64,000 nucleotides of DNA from Asinibacterium sp. OR53. GTDB taxonomy: Bacteria > Bacteroidota > Bacteroidia > Chitinophagales > Chitinophagaceae. The DNA is taken from positions 2,885,220-2,949,219 of the forward strand of contig NZ_KI911562.1 in NCBI RefSeq assembly GCF_000515315.1. The letters are read 5' to 3'. This document shows, piece after piece, positions 37,375 through 44,435 of the stretch. The position numbers were made by a program, and so were the translations under genes. The notes below the pieces were generated by a model. It did not search any database, was not told where the DNA came from, and saw only the letters and a program-made list of their open reading frames with translations. How positions within the stretch are numbered: position 1 is the stretch's first letter; the number at the start of each line of letters is the position of its first letter.

Positions 37375-38084
37375 TATACATCGGTTTGTTGTCCTGTAAC
37401 CTCCCAGCTTACTTTCATAACGTCTCTTTCTATGGTAAGCCGGCTGGCTACTTTTTCTATCAATACTTCCTGTGGTGACAATGTTTTGATCTCAGCGGTA
37501 ATGATGGCATTGGATGGATCGCCATTATCGCTGCTGGTCAGGGAACGCAGCAGCAGCCTGTCGTCATTACCCAGGTACTGCATGAGCAATACCCGGAGAT
37601 GGTTCTCCACTTCCTGTTTGCATTTGATGGTAAACAGGTATTCGGTTTGCGTATCTTCTGAAGGGGTAAATGAAAATTTGCTCAGCTTGTTGCCCAATGG
37701 ACGCAGGAGCAAGTGTGTGAGTACCACTGCTGTAGTCAGCACCGCTGCCTGAACAGGCAATCCTACTCCGGCAAGGGAGCCTACTGCTGCAGAACACCAG
37801 ATGGTGGCGGCTGTATTCAGTCCCTGCACACTCATGCCATCTTTCATGATCACACCAGCGCCCAGGAAACCAATGCCTGTTACAATTTGTGATGCCACAC
37901 GGCTCGGGTCGCCACTGGAACCGGTGAGAGAAAGCGACAACAGGATGAATGCAGCGGCGCCTGTACTTACCAGGGTATTGGTTCGGAGGCCGGCGCTTTT
38001 TTGGCGCCATTGACGCTCAATTCCAATAATAGCACCCAATACATGTGCCAGGGCGAGTCTTAAAGTAAAATCCAAAACGCTCAT
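37374..38084 (-). CDS. mgtC: MgtC/SapB family membrane protein
   Basis: 236 residues. The N-terminal hydrophobic MgtC domain has the diagnostic GIERQWRQKSAGLRTNTLVSTGAAAF and the ASQIVTGIGFLGAGVI segment; the C-terminal soluble ACT-like part is also present. In Salmonella MgtC inhibits the F1F0 ATPase and helps growth in low Mg2+. The linkage to mgtA supports a magnesium role here. The leader in front holds a 14-codon reading frame and inverted repeats that could link its expression to Mg2+. Confidence 0.9.
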   Translation of the reverse strand: MSVLDFTLRLALAHVLGAIIGIERQWRQKSAGLRTNTLVSTGAAAFILLSLSLTGSSGDPSRVASQIVTGIGFLGAGVIMKDGMSVQGLNTAATIWCSAAVGSLAGVGLPVQAAVLTTAVVLTHLLLRPLGNKLSKFSFTPSEDTQTEYLFTIKCKQEVENHLRVLLMQYLGNDDRLLLRSLTSSDNGDPSNAIITAEIKTLSPQEVLIEKVASRLTIERDVMKVSWEVTGQQTDV

Positions 38085-38209
38085 TGCTGTTCATTTGTGC
38101 AGCCATCATATTCCAAACTGCACAGCAAAAGCGGGGCAGGTTAGGAGGGATGGCTACCGTTTAAAGAATAGGGGTCTGCATCCATTGGTGGGTCGGTTTG
38201 TTTTTGACA
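38085..38209 (-). promoter_or_regulatory. Structured leader of the mgt operon
   Basis: If transcription starts about 4 bases after the TACTTTTG box, the mgtC mRNA has a leader of about 125 bases. It contains a 14-codon reading frame and two overlapping 7-bp inverted pairings just ahead of the mgtC ATG: TGTGCAG with CTGCACA, and TTGCTGT with ACAGCAA. The pairings share bases and exclude each other. This layout fits regulated translation or attenuation but is untested. I found no match to the known M-box. Confidence 0.35.
38141..38185 (-). CDS. Candidate 14-codon mgt leader peptide
   Basis: ATG at 38185, stop TAA at 38141: M-D-A-D-P-Y-S-L-N-G-S-H-P-S. It ends 56 bases ahead of mgtC. It has Asp at positions 2 and 4 and Pro at 5, which resembles the acidic/proline-rich leader MgtL of Salmonella, where such codons make low-Mg2+ ribosomes stall. 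A 14-codon frame may occur by chance in this size of region, so confidence is low; there is no clear ribosome-binding site (as is common in Bacteroidota). Confidence 0.3.
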   Translation of the reverse strand: MDADPYSLNGSHPS

Positions 38210-38212
38210 GCA

Positions 38213-38220
38213 CAAAAGTA
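38213..38220 (-). promoter_or_regulatory. Predicted -7 element of the mgt operon
   Basis: TACTTTTG on the minus strand is an exact TAnnTTTG match in an AT-rich stretch 129 bases ahead of mgtC. The -33 box is not clear. Confidence 0.4.
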
Positions 38221-38309
38221 ATTATCTCTTGATAAAAAGGCTGTTAGAGTGCTTTTAGAAATTTATTAGAAAAAAATTAGAGGGTTGATATATGAGGCTG
38301 GAAATGATA

Positions 38310-39233
38310 TCATTCCTTCAAAAAGGAAACAATCTTGGGGTTCACTAATTCCGGCCTTTCCAGAAAAGGCAAATGCCTTGCATCATCTACAGGAAAGAAG
38401 TCAACTTTTATGTGATTTCGAATGGAATCGCTGTATTGAAAGGGCACGGTCTGGTCGTCTTTTCCCCAGATTAATAATATCTTTTTGTTCAGTCTGCCGA
38501 GGCGATCATAGTTGGAAACGATGGTATCGCGCAAATAATTCTTTCTTGTCGATAACAATGCGTGCCGGAAACCTTTGTATTGCATCTGCACTCGATACCG
38601 GCTTACCCAATCGGGAAATTTTTCCGGGTATTTAAAATCTTCCAACTGACCGGCAGCCTGCTTTTCATGATTCAATGCCATTTTATAGTTGGTTACTATT
38701 TCCAGCTCTGCGCTATTGGCAAAAGAATATACAGGGTCAGCCAGGATGATTTTATCAACCATTTGCGGATAATGCACAGCAAAATCAGCAACCACCGCAC
38801 CACCAAATGAAACGCCTGCCAGATTTACCGGGGCTTTCAGGTGCAGCAAAGAGATCAGATCCAACAACTGCGTCCTGTAGAGTACCGGGGTGTAGGCAGC
38901 ATCTGGCCTGTCTGAAAACCCTCTGCCAAATTCATCATAACGGATCACATGAAAACCTTGTTTTACCAAACTGTCATAGGTGCCATCCCAGATATAATAG
39001 GGTACACTGAACCCATGAACCAGTATAACCGTTTTGCCGGTATCGGCACCATCTGATTGATAATGCGTGACGCCGCCGCTCAATTGGATGAATTGGCCAC
39101 CCGCATTTTTTCTTGCTGCCTCATTCATCGTTTGGGTTTCAGGATTGTTCGAATAAAACTTCAACCCCCAATAGCCGCCTGTCAACAAAATGACCAGGAG
39201 TATTACAAAAAAAATCTGCTTGAGCTTTTTCAT
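38310..39233 (-). CDS. Alpha/beta hydrolase, substrate unknown
   Basis: 307 residues with an N-terminal membrane anchor or uncleaved signal (FFVILLVILLTGGYWGL). The catalytic triad is recognisable: the nucleophile Ser in GVSFGGAV, an acid after WGKDDQTVPF and a His in DDARHLPF. The oxyanion strand is VILVHGFSVP. Probably periplasmic or membrane bound. Closest types are haloalkane-dehalogenase or esterase-like hydrolases, but the substrate cannot be told. The 3' end lies 225 bases upstream of mgtC and it is probably an independent unit. Confidence 0.8.
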   Translation of the reverse strand: MKKLKQIFFVILLVILLTGGYWGLKFYSNNPETQTMNEAARKNAGGQFIQLSGGVTHYQSDGADTGKTVILVHGFSVPYYIWDGTYDSLVKQGFHVIRYDEFGRGFSDRPDAAYTPVLYRTQLLDLISLLHLKAPVNLAGVSFGGAVVADFAVHYPQMVDKIILADPVYSFANSAELEIVTNYKMALNHEKQAAGQLEDFKYPEKFPDWVSRYRVQMQYKGFRHALLSTRKNYLRDTIVSNYDRLGRLNKKILLIWGKDDQTVPFQYSDSIRNHIKVDFFPVDDARHLPFLERPELVNPKIVSFLKE

Positions 39234-39273
39234 ATAGTTAAGATAGGAAGGTTTCGTTAGTTGATATCAAGCA

Positions 39274-40641
39274 CTAAATATGTGGGATTTCAATGGTAAA
39301 AACCGTGCCTTCACCCACACGGGAATGCACGCTCAGGTCACCATTGTGCAGTTTGATGATCTTTTGTGTTAACGGAAGGCCGATGCCGTTTCCATCGGTG
39401 AATTGTTTGTTCTTTCCCCTGTAAAAAGGAGTAAAAATATGTGCCAGCTCATCGGCTGGTATTCCTATACCTGTATCGGCAAAATGCAGGATCACATGTT
39501 GCTGATCATACGAGATAGAAGCAGTAGATTGTTTATTCGCCGAAAATTTACAGCCGTTTTCCATTAGGTTACTGAAAGCTGCTTTCAGCAGGTATTCATT
39601 ACCCTGCACTGAAACGAAATCATCGTTTTCGATCTCTTTTTCAAAACGGATATTGATGCTCACACCAGGCTGGTTGTGCAGTACATCGTTGCGTGCGTCG
39701 AGTAATACTTCGTCTATCCGTAATTCTTTGAACGCTATTTCAGTTTGATCATAACTGGCTTTTGCCAGGTCGAGCAGGCTGTTGGAAAGGCGGATGATCT
39801 TCTTGGTATCACCGATGATATGTGTGATCGCCCCCTTGTATTCTTCGTTGCTCCTTTCTTTCGATGCAGTCAGTTGCAGCTCTGTAAGCATGGCAGTCAG
39901 CGGCGTTCGCAATTCATGGGAGATATTCGATACAAAATGTTTCTGGGCATCGAATGAATTTTCCAGGCGGTTGAGCATTTCATTGAAGGTGATGGCCAGG
40001 GAGGCGATCTCATCTTTCCGGTTACCTTCGGCTACCCTGAAATCGAGGTTGGTAGCCGTGATGGTCTTCACCTTATCTACCATGGTGGCCACCGGCTTGA
40101 GCGACTGCCGCGCAAAAAACCGGCCGGCCAAAAAGATCAGCACAATGGCACCTACAAATACAACCAGCAACGTATTACGCAAAGACGCCAGTTTGGCCAG
40201 GCCGTTGCCATCCTTTGCCGCTGCAGTGACCACGTAAGTGTGATCCTGGCGTGTATAAATGAATGCTACCACCTGCATGTCTTTTACATAGAACCGGAGT
40301 TCTTTCTGTGCAATGGCCTGGTCGATCATAGTGCGGGTTTCTTTCACTTTATCGATATCTACCGCATCGTGGTACAATAAATGAAACCCTGTATCGTAAA
40401 TAGCTACTTCTTCCTGGAATAAAGGATCGGGGGTGTTCTTGTAAATCAACTGTAATACCCCCGGATCGATTTTCGTATCAAACAGCAGGTTGGCTTTGAT
40501 GGTAGCTTGCTGTTTAAGCCTTTTGTAATATTCATCTTCCCTTGTTTGAGAGAAAGAAACATACACGATCAGTGCAAAAGCCAGCAAAATGGCTGCTGCC
40601 AGTGCAGTGAACAATAATGTTAGCCTGGTCCTGATCTGCAT
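39274..40641 (-). CDS. Two-component sensor histidine kinase
   Basis: 455 residues. TM1 at the N-terminus (TLLFTALAAAILLAFALIVYVSF), a periplasmic sensing region, TM2 (LLVVFVGAIVLIFLAGRFFA), HAMP, HisKA with H242 in SHELRTPLT, then HATPase with N, G1 (DTGIGIPADELAHIF) and G2 (GNGIGLPLTQKII) boxes. It follows its response regulator with a 1-base gap, so the two make one operon. The input signal is unknown. Confidence 0.92.
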   Translation of the reverse strand: MQIRTRLTLLFTALAAAILLAFALIVYVSFSQTREDEYYKRLKQQATIKANLLFDTKIDPGVLQLIYKNTPDPLFQEEVAIYDTGFHLLYHDAVDIDKVKETRTMIDQAIAQKELRFYVKDMQVVAFIYTRQDHTYVVTAAAKDGNGLAKLASLRNTLLVVFVGAIVLIFLAGRFFARQSLKPVATMVDKVKTITATNLDFRVAEGNRKDEIASLAITFNEMLNRLENSFDAQKHFVSNISHELRTPLTAMLTELQLTASKERSNEEYKGAITHIIGDTKKIIRLSNSLLDLAKASYDQTEIAFKELRIDEVLLDARNDVLHNQPGVSINIRFEKEIENDDFVSVQGNEYLLKAAFSNLMENGCKFSANKQSTASISYDQQHVILHFADTGIGIPADELAHIFTPFYRGKNKQFTDGNGIGLPLTQKIIKLHNGDLSVHSRVGEGTVFTIEIPHI

Positions 40642-40642
40642 G

Positions 40643-41335
40643 TTATTCTTTTTTGAAGATGAACCCGAGTCCCGATTTGGTATGGATCAATTTGGTATCG
40701 AAGTCTTTGTCGATCTTTTTCCGCAGGTAGTTGATATACACATCGATGAAATTGGTACCGGTGTCGAAAGCAGTATCCCAAACCTTTTCAGCGATCTCTG
40801 CTCTGCTCAGCACCCTTTCAGGGTTTTGCATCATGTATTCGAGCAACTTCAATTCCTTGGGCGTCAGCTCAATTTCTTTGTTGTTTCGTTTTACAATTTT
40901 GGTATGCATGTTCATTTCTATATCGGCATACCGCAATATGAATCCCTGCACCTGGTTGTTGGAAGCGCTTCTTTTCAGCAATGCCCGTATCCTTACCAGT
41001 AATTCCCGCAGTTCAAAGGGTTTTACCAGGTAATCGTCGGCACCGGCATCAAATCCTTCTACTTTATCGTCGGTGGTGCCAAGGGCTGTGAGCATGATAA
41101 TGGGAACATCGGGCTTAACGCTCCTGATCTCTTTGCACAGGTCGATTCCATTCAGGTTGGGTAGTATGATATCGGTGATAATGATATCGTATGACCTGTT
41201 AACAGCCAGTTTTTTTCCCATCAAACCATCATAGGCAGCTGTTACTTCAAATCCCTGTTCTTCCAGCCCCTGCTTGATCAATGCTGCAATACGCTGGTCG
41301 TCTTCTACCAAAAGCAACTGAATCATGTTCGCCAT
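40643..41335 (-). CDS. OmpR-family response regulator
   Basis: 230 residues. Receiver domain with acidic pocket (LVEDD), phospho-acceptor D55 in TDIILPNLNG and switch Lys in the LVKPFELRELL segment; C-terminal winged helix with the ELTPKELKLLEYMMQNPERVLSR and GTNFIDVYINYLRKKID elements. The partner kinase lies immediately downstream. Its start is 21 bases after the end of the eCIS AAA+ gene in the same direction, so readthrough from the eCIS operon is possible, but a TAnnTTTG box in that gap suggests a separate promoter. Confidence 0.93.
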   Translation of the reverse strand: MANMIQLLLVEDDQRIAALIKQGLEEQGFEVTAAYDGLMGKKLAVNRSYDIIITDIILPNLNGIDLCKEIRSVKPDVPIIMLTALGTTDDKVEGFDAGADDYLVKPFELRELLVRIRALLKRSASNNQVQGFILRYADIEMNMHTKIVKRNNKEIELTPKELKLLEYMMQNPERVLSRAEIAEKVWDTAFDTGTNFIDVYINYLRKKIDKDFDTKLIHTKSGLGFIFKKE

Positions 41336-41345
41336 TTAATGAACA

Positions 41346-41353
41346 CAAAGGTA
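41346..41353 (-). promoter_or_regulatory. Possible -7 element between the eCIS operon and the response regulator
   Basis: TACCTTTG on the minus strand, exact TAnnTTTG match, 10 bases ahead of the response-regulator ATG, so the leader would be very short. No clear -33 box. Confidence 0.3.
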
Positions 41354-41356
41354 ATT

Positions 41357-42706
41357 TTAAAAAGACTTCTCTTCTTTCAGGAACTCTTTTTTCACGCCTT
41401 CGAGTAGGTCTGATTGCAATAGCGTGCCATCACCACGGGCATAGCTTTGCAAAGTGGCAAACTGTACGGCATTCAGGATGGAAGCACCCGTTAGCTCGAA
41501 CTGATCAGCCAGTTCAAGGAGGTTCACAGATGTATCGTGTTGCAAGCCTGCAGGCATTGTTTTTTTCCAGAGATGGTGCCGTTCGGCGGTATTGGGCATG
41601 GGGAAATGTACTACAGAATGAAAACGACGCAGGAAGGCTTCATCGAGGTTATTCTTGAAGTTGGAGGCCAGGATGAGCAGACCAGGATAATCTTCCACAC
41701 GTTGCAGGAGATAGCTCACTTCCTGGTTGGCGTATTTGTCGTGCGAGCTTTGAACACTGGTTCTTTTGCCAAAGAGTGCGTCGGCCTCATCGAAGAATAA
41801 TATCCAGTCTTTACTCTCTGCTCTTTTGAAAACGGCTTCCAGGTTCTTTTCCGTTTCACCAATGTATTTGCTTACGATCTGTGATAAGTCGATGCGGTAA
41901 ACATCTTTGCCGAATTCTTTACCCAGCAGTGCGGCTGTTAACGTTTTACCGGTTCCCGACGGCCCATAAAAGAGCACACGGTAACCGGGTTTGATCTTTC
42001 TTCTCAAGTTATTGTCCTCCGCAAAACGGTGATGGTGATTGAGCCAGGTGCTGATGTCTTTTACCTGTTGCATGGTGCGCGGATGCAGTACCACATCGTT
42101 CCATTCCATGGCCGTAATGATTTGTTTGGCGGGGAAGTCGAGCCCATAACGTGGTGCCGACTCACGACCGAATAAGATGCGTTCTATATTTTCCTGCGGC
42201 AACACGATTCGTCCGCTCATTACCGGTTCGCCTTCTTTGACCGGTTCCAGCCATAAAATACCCTGGCGGTAAAAGAAATGTGTTTCACGGAAAAGTTCCT
42301 GTAGTTGCAGTCGTTTTTCCATATCATCTCCGGCTATAATGAACTGGATCGTTTCACCGGTAGGCAACATGCCTCGATGATTAGCCGCTTTTACACCGCC
42401 AAATTCGGGGAAATCGCCACCGGAGGGCAGGTGTGTTACGATCAGGGATTCAAAAAAATTAGGATACACATGGGGCGCCAATGTTAACATGACCACGAGC
42501 CATTCAGCGTATTCCTGCAAGGGGATAAAAGAGAGCCAGCCTTTATTTGGTGGTTCATTTTGATATTGTTCTTTGAGCCAGGCAACCGGGTCGAAAGAGC
42601 CGTTGTCGAAATACGCCTGCAAACGCAATCCGATCAGGGTTTTGCAATGATCCAGGGCAATCCTCAATGATGGTACCGTATTGTTATGGTTTAACTGGTA
42701 GATCAC
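41357..42706 (-). CDS. eCIS AAA+ ATPase (Afp15-like)
   Basis: 449 residues. An N-terminal 230-residue region (PSLRIALDHCKTLIGLRLQAYF) precedes the AAA+ core: Walker A GPSGTGKT at 248-255, Walker B ILFFDEADALFGKR at 303-316, sensor 1 ASNFKNNLD at 347-355 and Arg finger RR at 360-361. Such an ATPase is a constant part of eCIS clusters (Afp15 in AFP), where it may help assembly or cargo loading. Start: GTG at 42706, since no in-frame ATG lies between an upstream stop and residue 73. It is the last eCIS gene of the operon, separated from the DUF4157 genes by the 43-bp array. Confidence 0.88.
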   Translation of the reverse strand: MIYQLNHNNTVPSLRIALDHCKTLIGLRLQAYFDNGSFDPVAWLKEQYQNEPPNKGWLSFIPLQEYAEWLVVMLTLAPHVYPNFFESLIVTHLPSGGDFPEFGGVKAANHRGMLPTGETIQFIIAGDDMEKRLQLQELFRETHFFYRQGILWLEPVKEGEPVMSGRIVLPQENIERILFGRESAPRYGLDFPAKQIITAMEWNDVVLHPRTMQQVKDISTWLNHHHRFAEDNNLRRKIKPGYRVLFYGPSGTGKTLTAALLGKEFGKDVYRIDLSQIVSKYIGETEKNLEAVFKRAESKDWILFFDEADALFGKRTSVQSSHDKYANQEVSYLLQRVEDYPGLLILASNFKNNLDEAFLRRFHSVVHFPMPNTAERHHLWKKTMPAGLQHDTSVNLLELADQFELTGASILNAVQFATLQSYARGDGTLLQSDLLEGVKKEFLKEEKSF

Positions 42707-42795
42707 AGGTTGTATTTTACGTTAAGGTACTGCATTATATGCTAAACTATTATGTACAACGATCCGGGTATGGGGTTAGGTTGCAGCGCGTTAAT

Positions 42796-43224
42796 AATTG
42801 TTGGCTGACTTCATCGGGCTCATAAATAACTGGTTTCCAACAGTTGGCCGGGTACTCGGGCTTCATATGCTGACGATTTCCGCGAGTTGGCCGGGTTTCT
42901 CGGCTTCATGTGCAGATGACTTCCGCGAGTTGGCCGGGTTTCTCGGCTTCATATGCAGATGACTTCCGCGAGTTGGCCGGGTTTCCCGGCTTCATGTGCA
43001 GACGACTTCTGCGAGTTGGCCGGGTTTCCCGGCTTCATGTGCAGATGACTTCTGCGAATTGGCCGGGTTTCCCGGCTTCATGTGCAGATGACTTCTGCGA
43101 GTTGGCCGGGTTTCCCGGCTTCATGTGCAGATGACTTCCGCGAGTTGGCCGGGTTTCCCGGCCACAGTGTAGAAAGCGTCCGCGAGTTGGCTGAGTTTAT
43201 GGGCTTCATAGGCAGAGATATTAT
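42796..43224. repeat. Array of ten 43-bp tandem repeats
   Basis: The period is exactly 43 bases for unit starts at 42796, 42839, 42882, 42925, 42968, 43011, 43054, 43097 and 43140, then 42 bases to the last unit at 43182. Middle units are nearly identical; those at both ends are diverged. The core gttggccgggtttcccggc holds a 6-bp inverted repeat (gccggg ttt cccggc). The array ends at the stop codon of the small DUF4157 gene and starts about 90 bases ahead of the AAA+ gene. It is not coding: 43 is not a multiple of three and all frames change each unit. Confidence 0.95.
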
Positions 43225-44420
43225 TTCTTCTGTTGTTTTTTAGGCGATGGGGAAGCAGGGGCTTGCGGCTCCTGGCAATCAATGTCTATTGTAGTATTGA
43301 AAGGGTCCAGCGCATCGCTCTGTGCGTTGGCCGCAGCAATGCGGCTGGCATCGATACTGTTGTGCAAGGGGAGGAGCGCATCGCTCAATCCCTGGTCTGT
43401 ATGACACGCAGTTACCGTAAACGGTGTACGGACTGTTCCATTATATGTATTGAATGCCGCCACATGCTGTCTTTCGTGCGGCATCAATACGTTATTGATG
43501 AAATGTTGTACGCGCAACCGCTGACAGGGTGTGAGTCCGGACGGCATAACAGGCGGCGCAATAACCGGATGCGCATGGAATACCGATATCATGACACCAC
43601 TCATGGTAGCGCAGGGTGCAGACCCACAATTACTGCAACCTGTTGCGCGGGTGCTGGTGGCGCTGGTTGTTGTAAAAGTCCCATGATCGTAATTGGCGGT
43701 CGTTTGCGCACTAACATCTACCGTAGCACTGCCATTGTTGGTTTTATTACCGGTAAGCGTTCCCTTACCTGAAACCGGTCTCAAAGCAGTCTTATCATCG
43801 TCTTCATGGATCACCGGATTCACTTTGCGCATGATGGCTCCTGCCTGCTGCACCACATGTGTTAATTCATGTGCAAGCAGTTTTTTCCCTTCGTATGTAT
43901 CCGGTGCATATTGGCCTTCTTTGAATACAATATGATTGCCCACTGTATAGGCTTTTGCATTGATGGCTTTTGCAGAATCGGAGGCTTCCTTTTCCGTATG
44001 GATGGCCACCTGACTGAAATCAACGCCCATACGTTGCTGAAAAAAATGCTTTGTGGAAGCCGGAAGCGGACTGCCTTTGCCATTGAGCGAATGGACATAA
44101 GAAGCTGCACCGCCTGAGGCAGTAGCAGCTCCATCAGCTTGCCGGTGCAACTTTTTATCGTCTTCTTCTTTTTTATCCGTTTCGCGATGCACGGTTTTAT
44201 CCTCTTCCTTTTTATCATCGCTCATACGCTGTACTCTTTCCTCTTTCTCGCATTCAGCGCATTTTCGTTGCACCTGCTGTGTTTGCGGCTGCGGCTGGAA
44301 AAATCCATCATGATCAGCGCCGCTGAAAAAACTTTGTTCCTGGGTATTCTCTTTTTTAAAGAACTTGCCCTCATTGGCAGTGATGGATCTGCGTCTGCGT
44401 CTTTTAAAAATGGTTGCCAT
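43221..44420 (-). CDS. DUF4157 protein with a second HExxH motif (eCIS cargo candidate)
   Basis: 399 residues. An Arg-rich start (KRRRRRS) and three double-Phe pairs (residues 20-21, 31-32, 40-41) precede a charged linker with QRKCAECEKEE. The DUF4157 domain is at about 108-197, with HELTH at 184-188 in LLAHELTHVVQQAG. The C-terminal half has a Cys-rich SNCGSAPC at 263-270 and a second zinc-like motif HERQH at 315-319, in PHERQHVAAFNTYNG. DUF4157 is a marker domain for eCIS cargo. The second HExxH could be the real effector activity (zinc peptidase). The gene lies 15 bases after the giant DUF4157 gene. Confidence 0.85.
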   Translation of the reverse strand: MATIFKRRRRRSITANEGKFFKKENTQEQSFFSGADHDGFFQPQPQTQQVQRKCAECEKEERVQRMSDDKKEEDKTVHRETDKKEEDDKKLHRQADGAATASGGAASYVHSLNGKGSPLPASTKHFFQQRMGVDFSQVAIHTEKEASDSAKAINAKAYTVGNHIVFKEGQYAPDTYEGKKLLAHELTHVVQQAGAIMRKVNPVIHEDDDKTALRPVSGKGTLTGNKTNNGSATVDVSAQTTANYDHGTFTTTSATSTRATGCSNCGSAPCATMSGVMISVFHAHPVIAPPVMPSGLTPCQRLRVQHFINNVLMPHERQHVAAFNTYNGTVRTPFTVTACHTDQGLSDALLPLHNSIDASRIAAANAQSDALDPFNTTIDIDCQEPQAPASPSPKKQQKK

Positions 44421-44435
44421 AATTTTAAAATTTAT

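Noticed and set aside
38085-38209. An M-box magnesium riboswitch
   Set aside because: I could not find the conserved M-box core; only simple stems and a short reading frame are visible.
42910-43134. A 74-codon plus-strand reading frame in the repeat array
   Set aside because: It is made only of the 43-bp repeat, whose period shifts the frame at each unit, and has no family similarity.
42796-43224. A CRISPR array
   Set aside because: The units follow each other without unique spacers; the whole 43-base unit is repeated and no cas gene is near.
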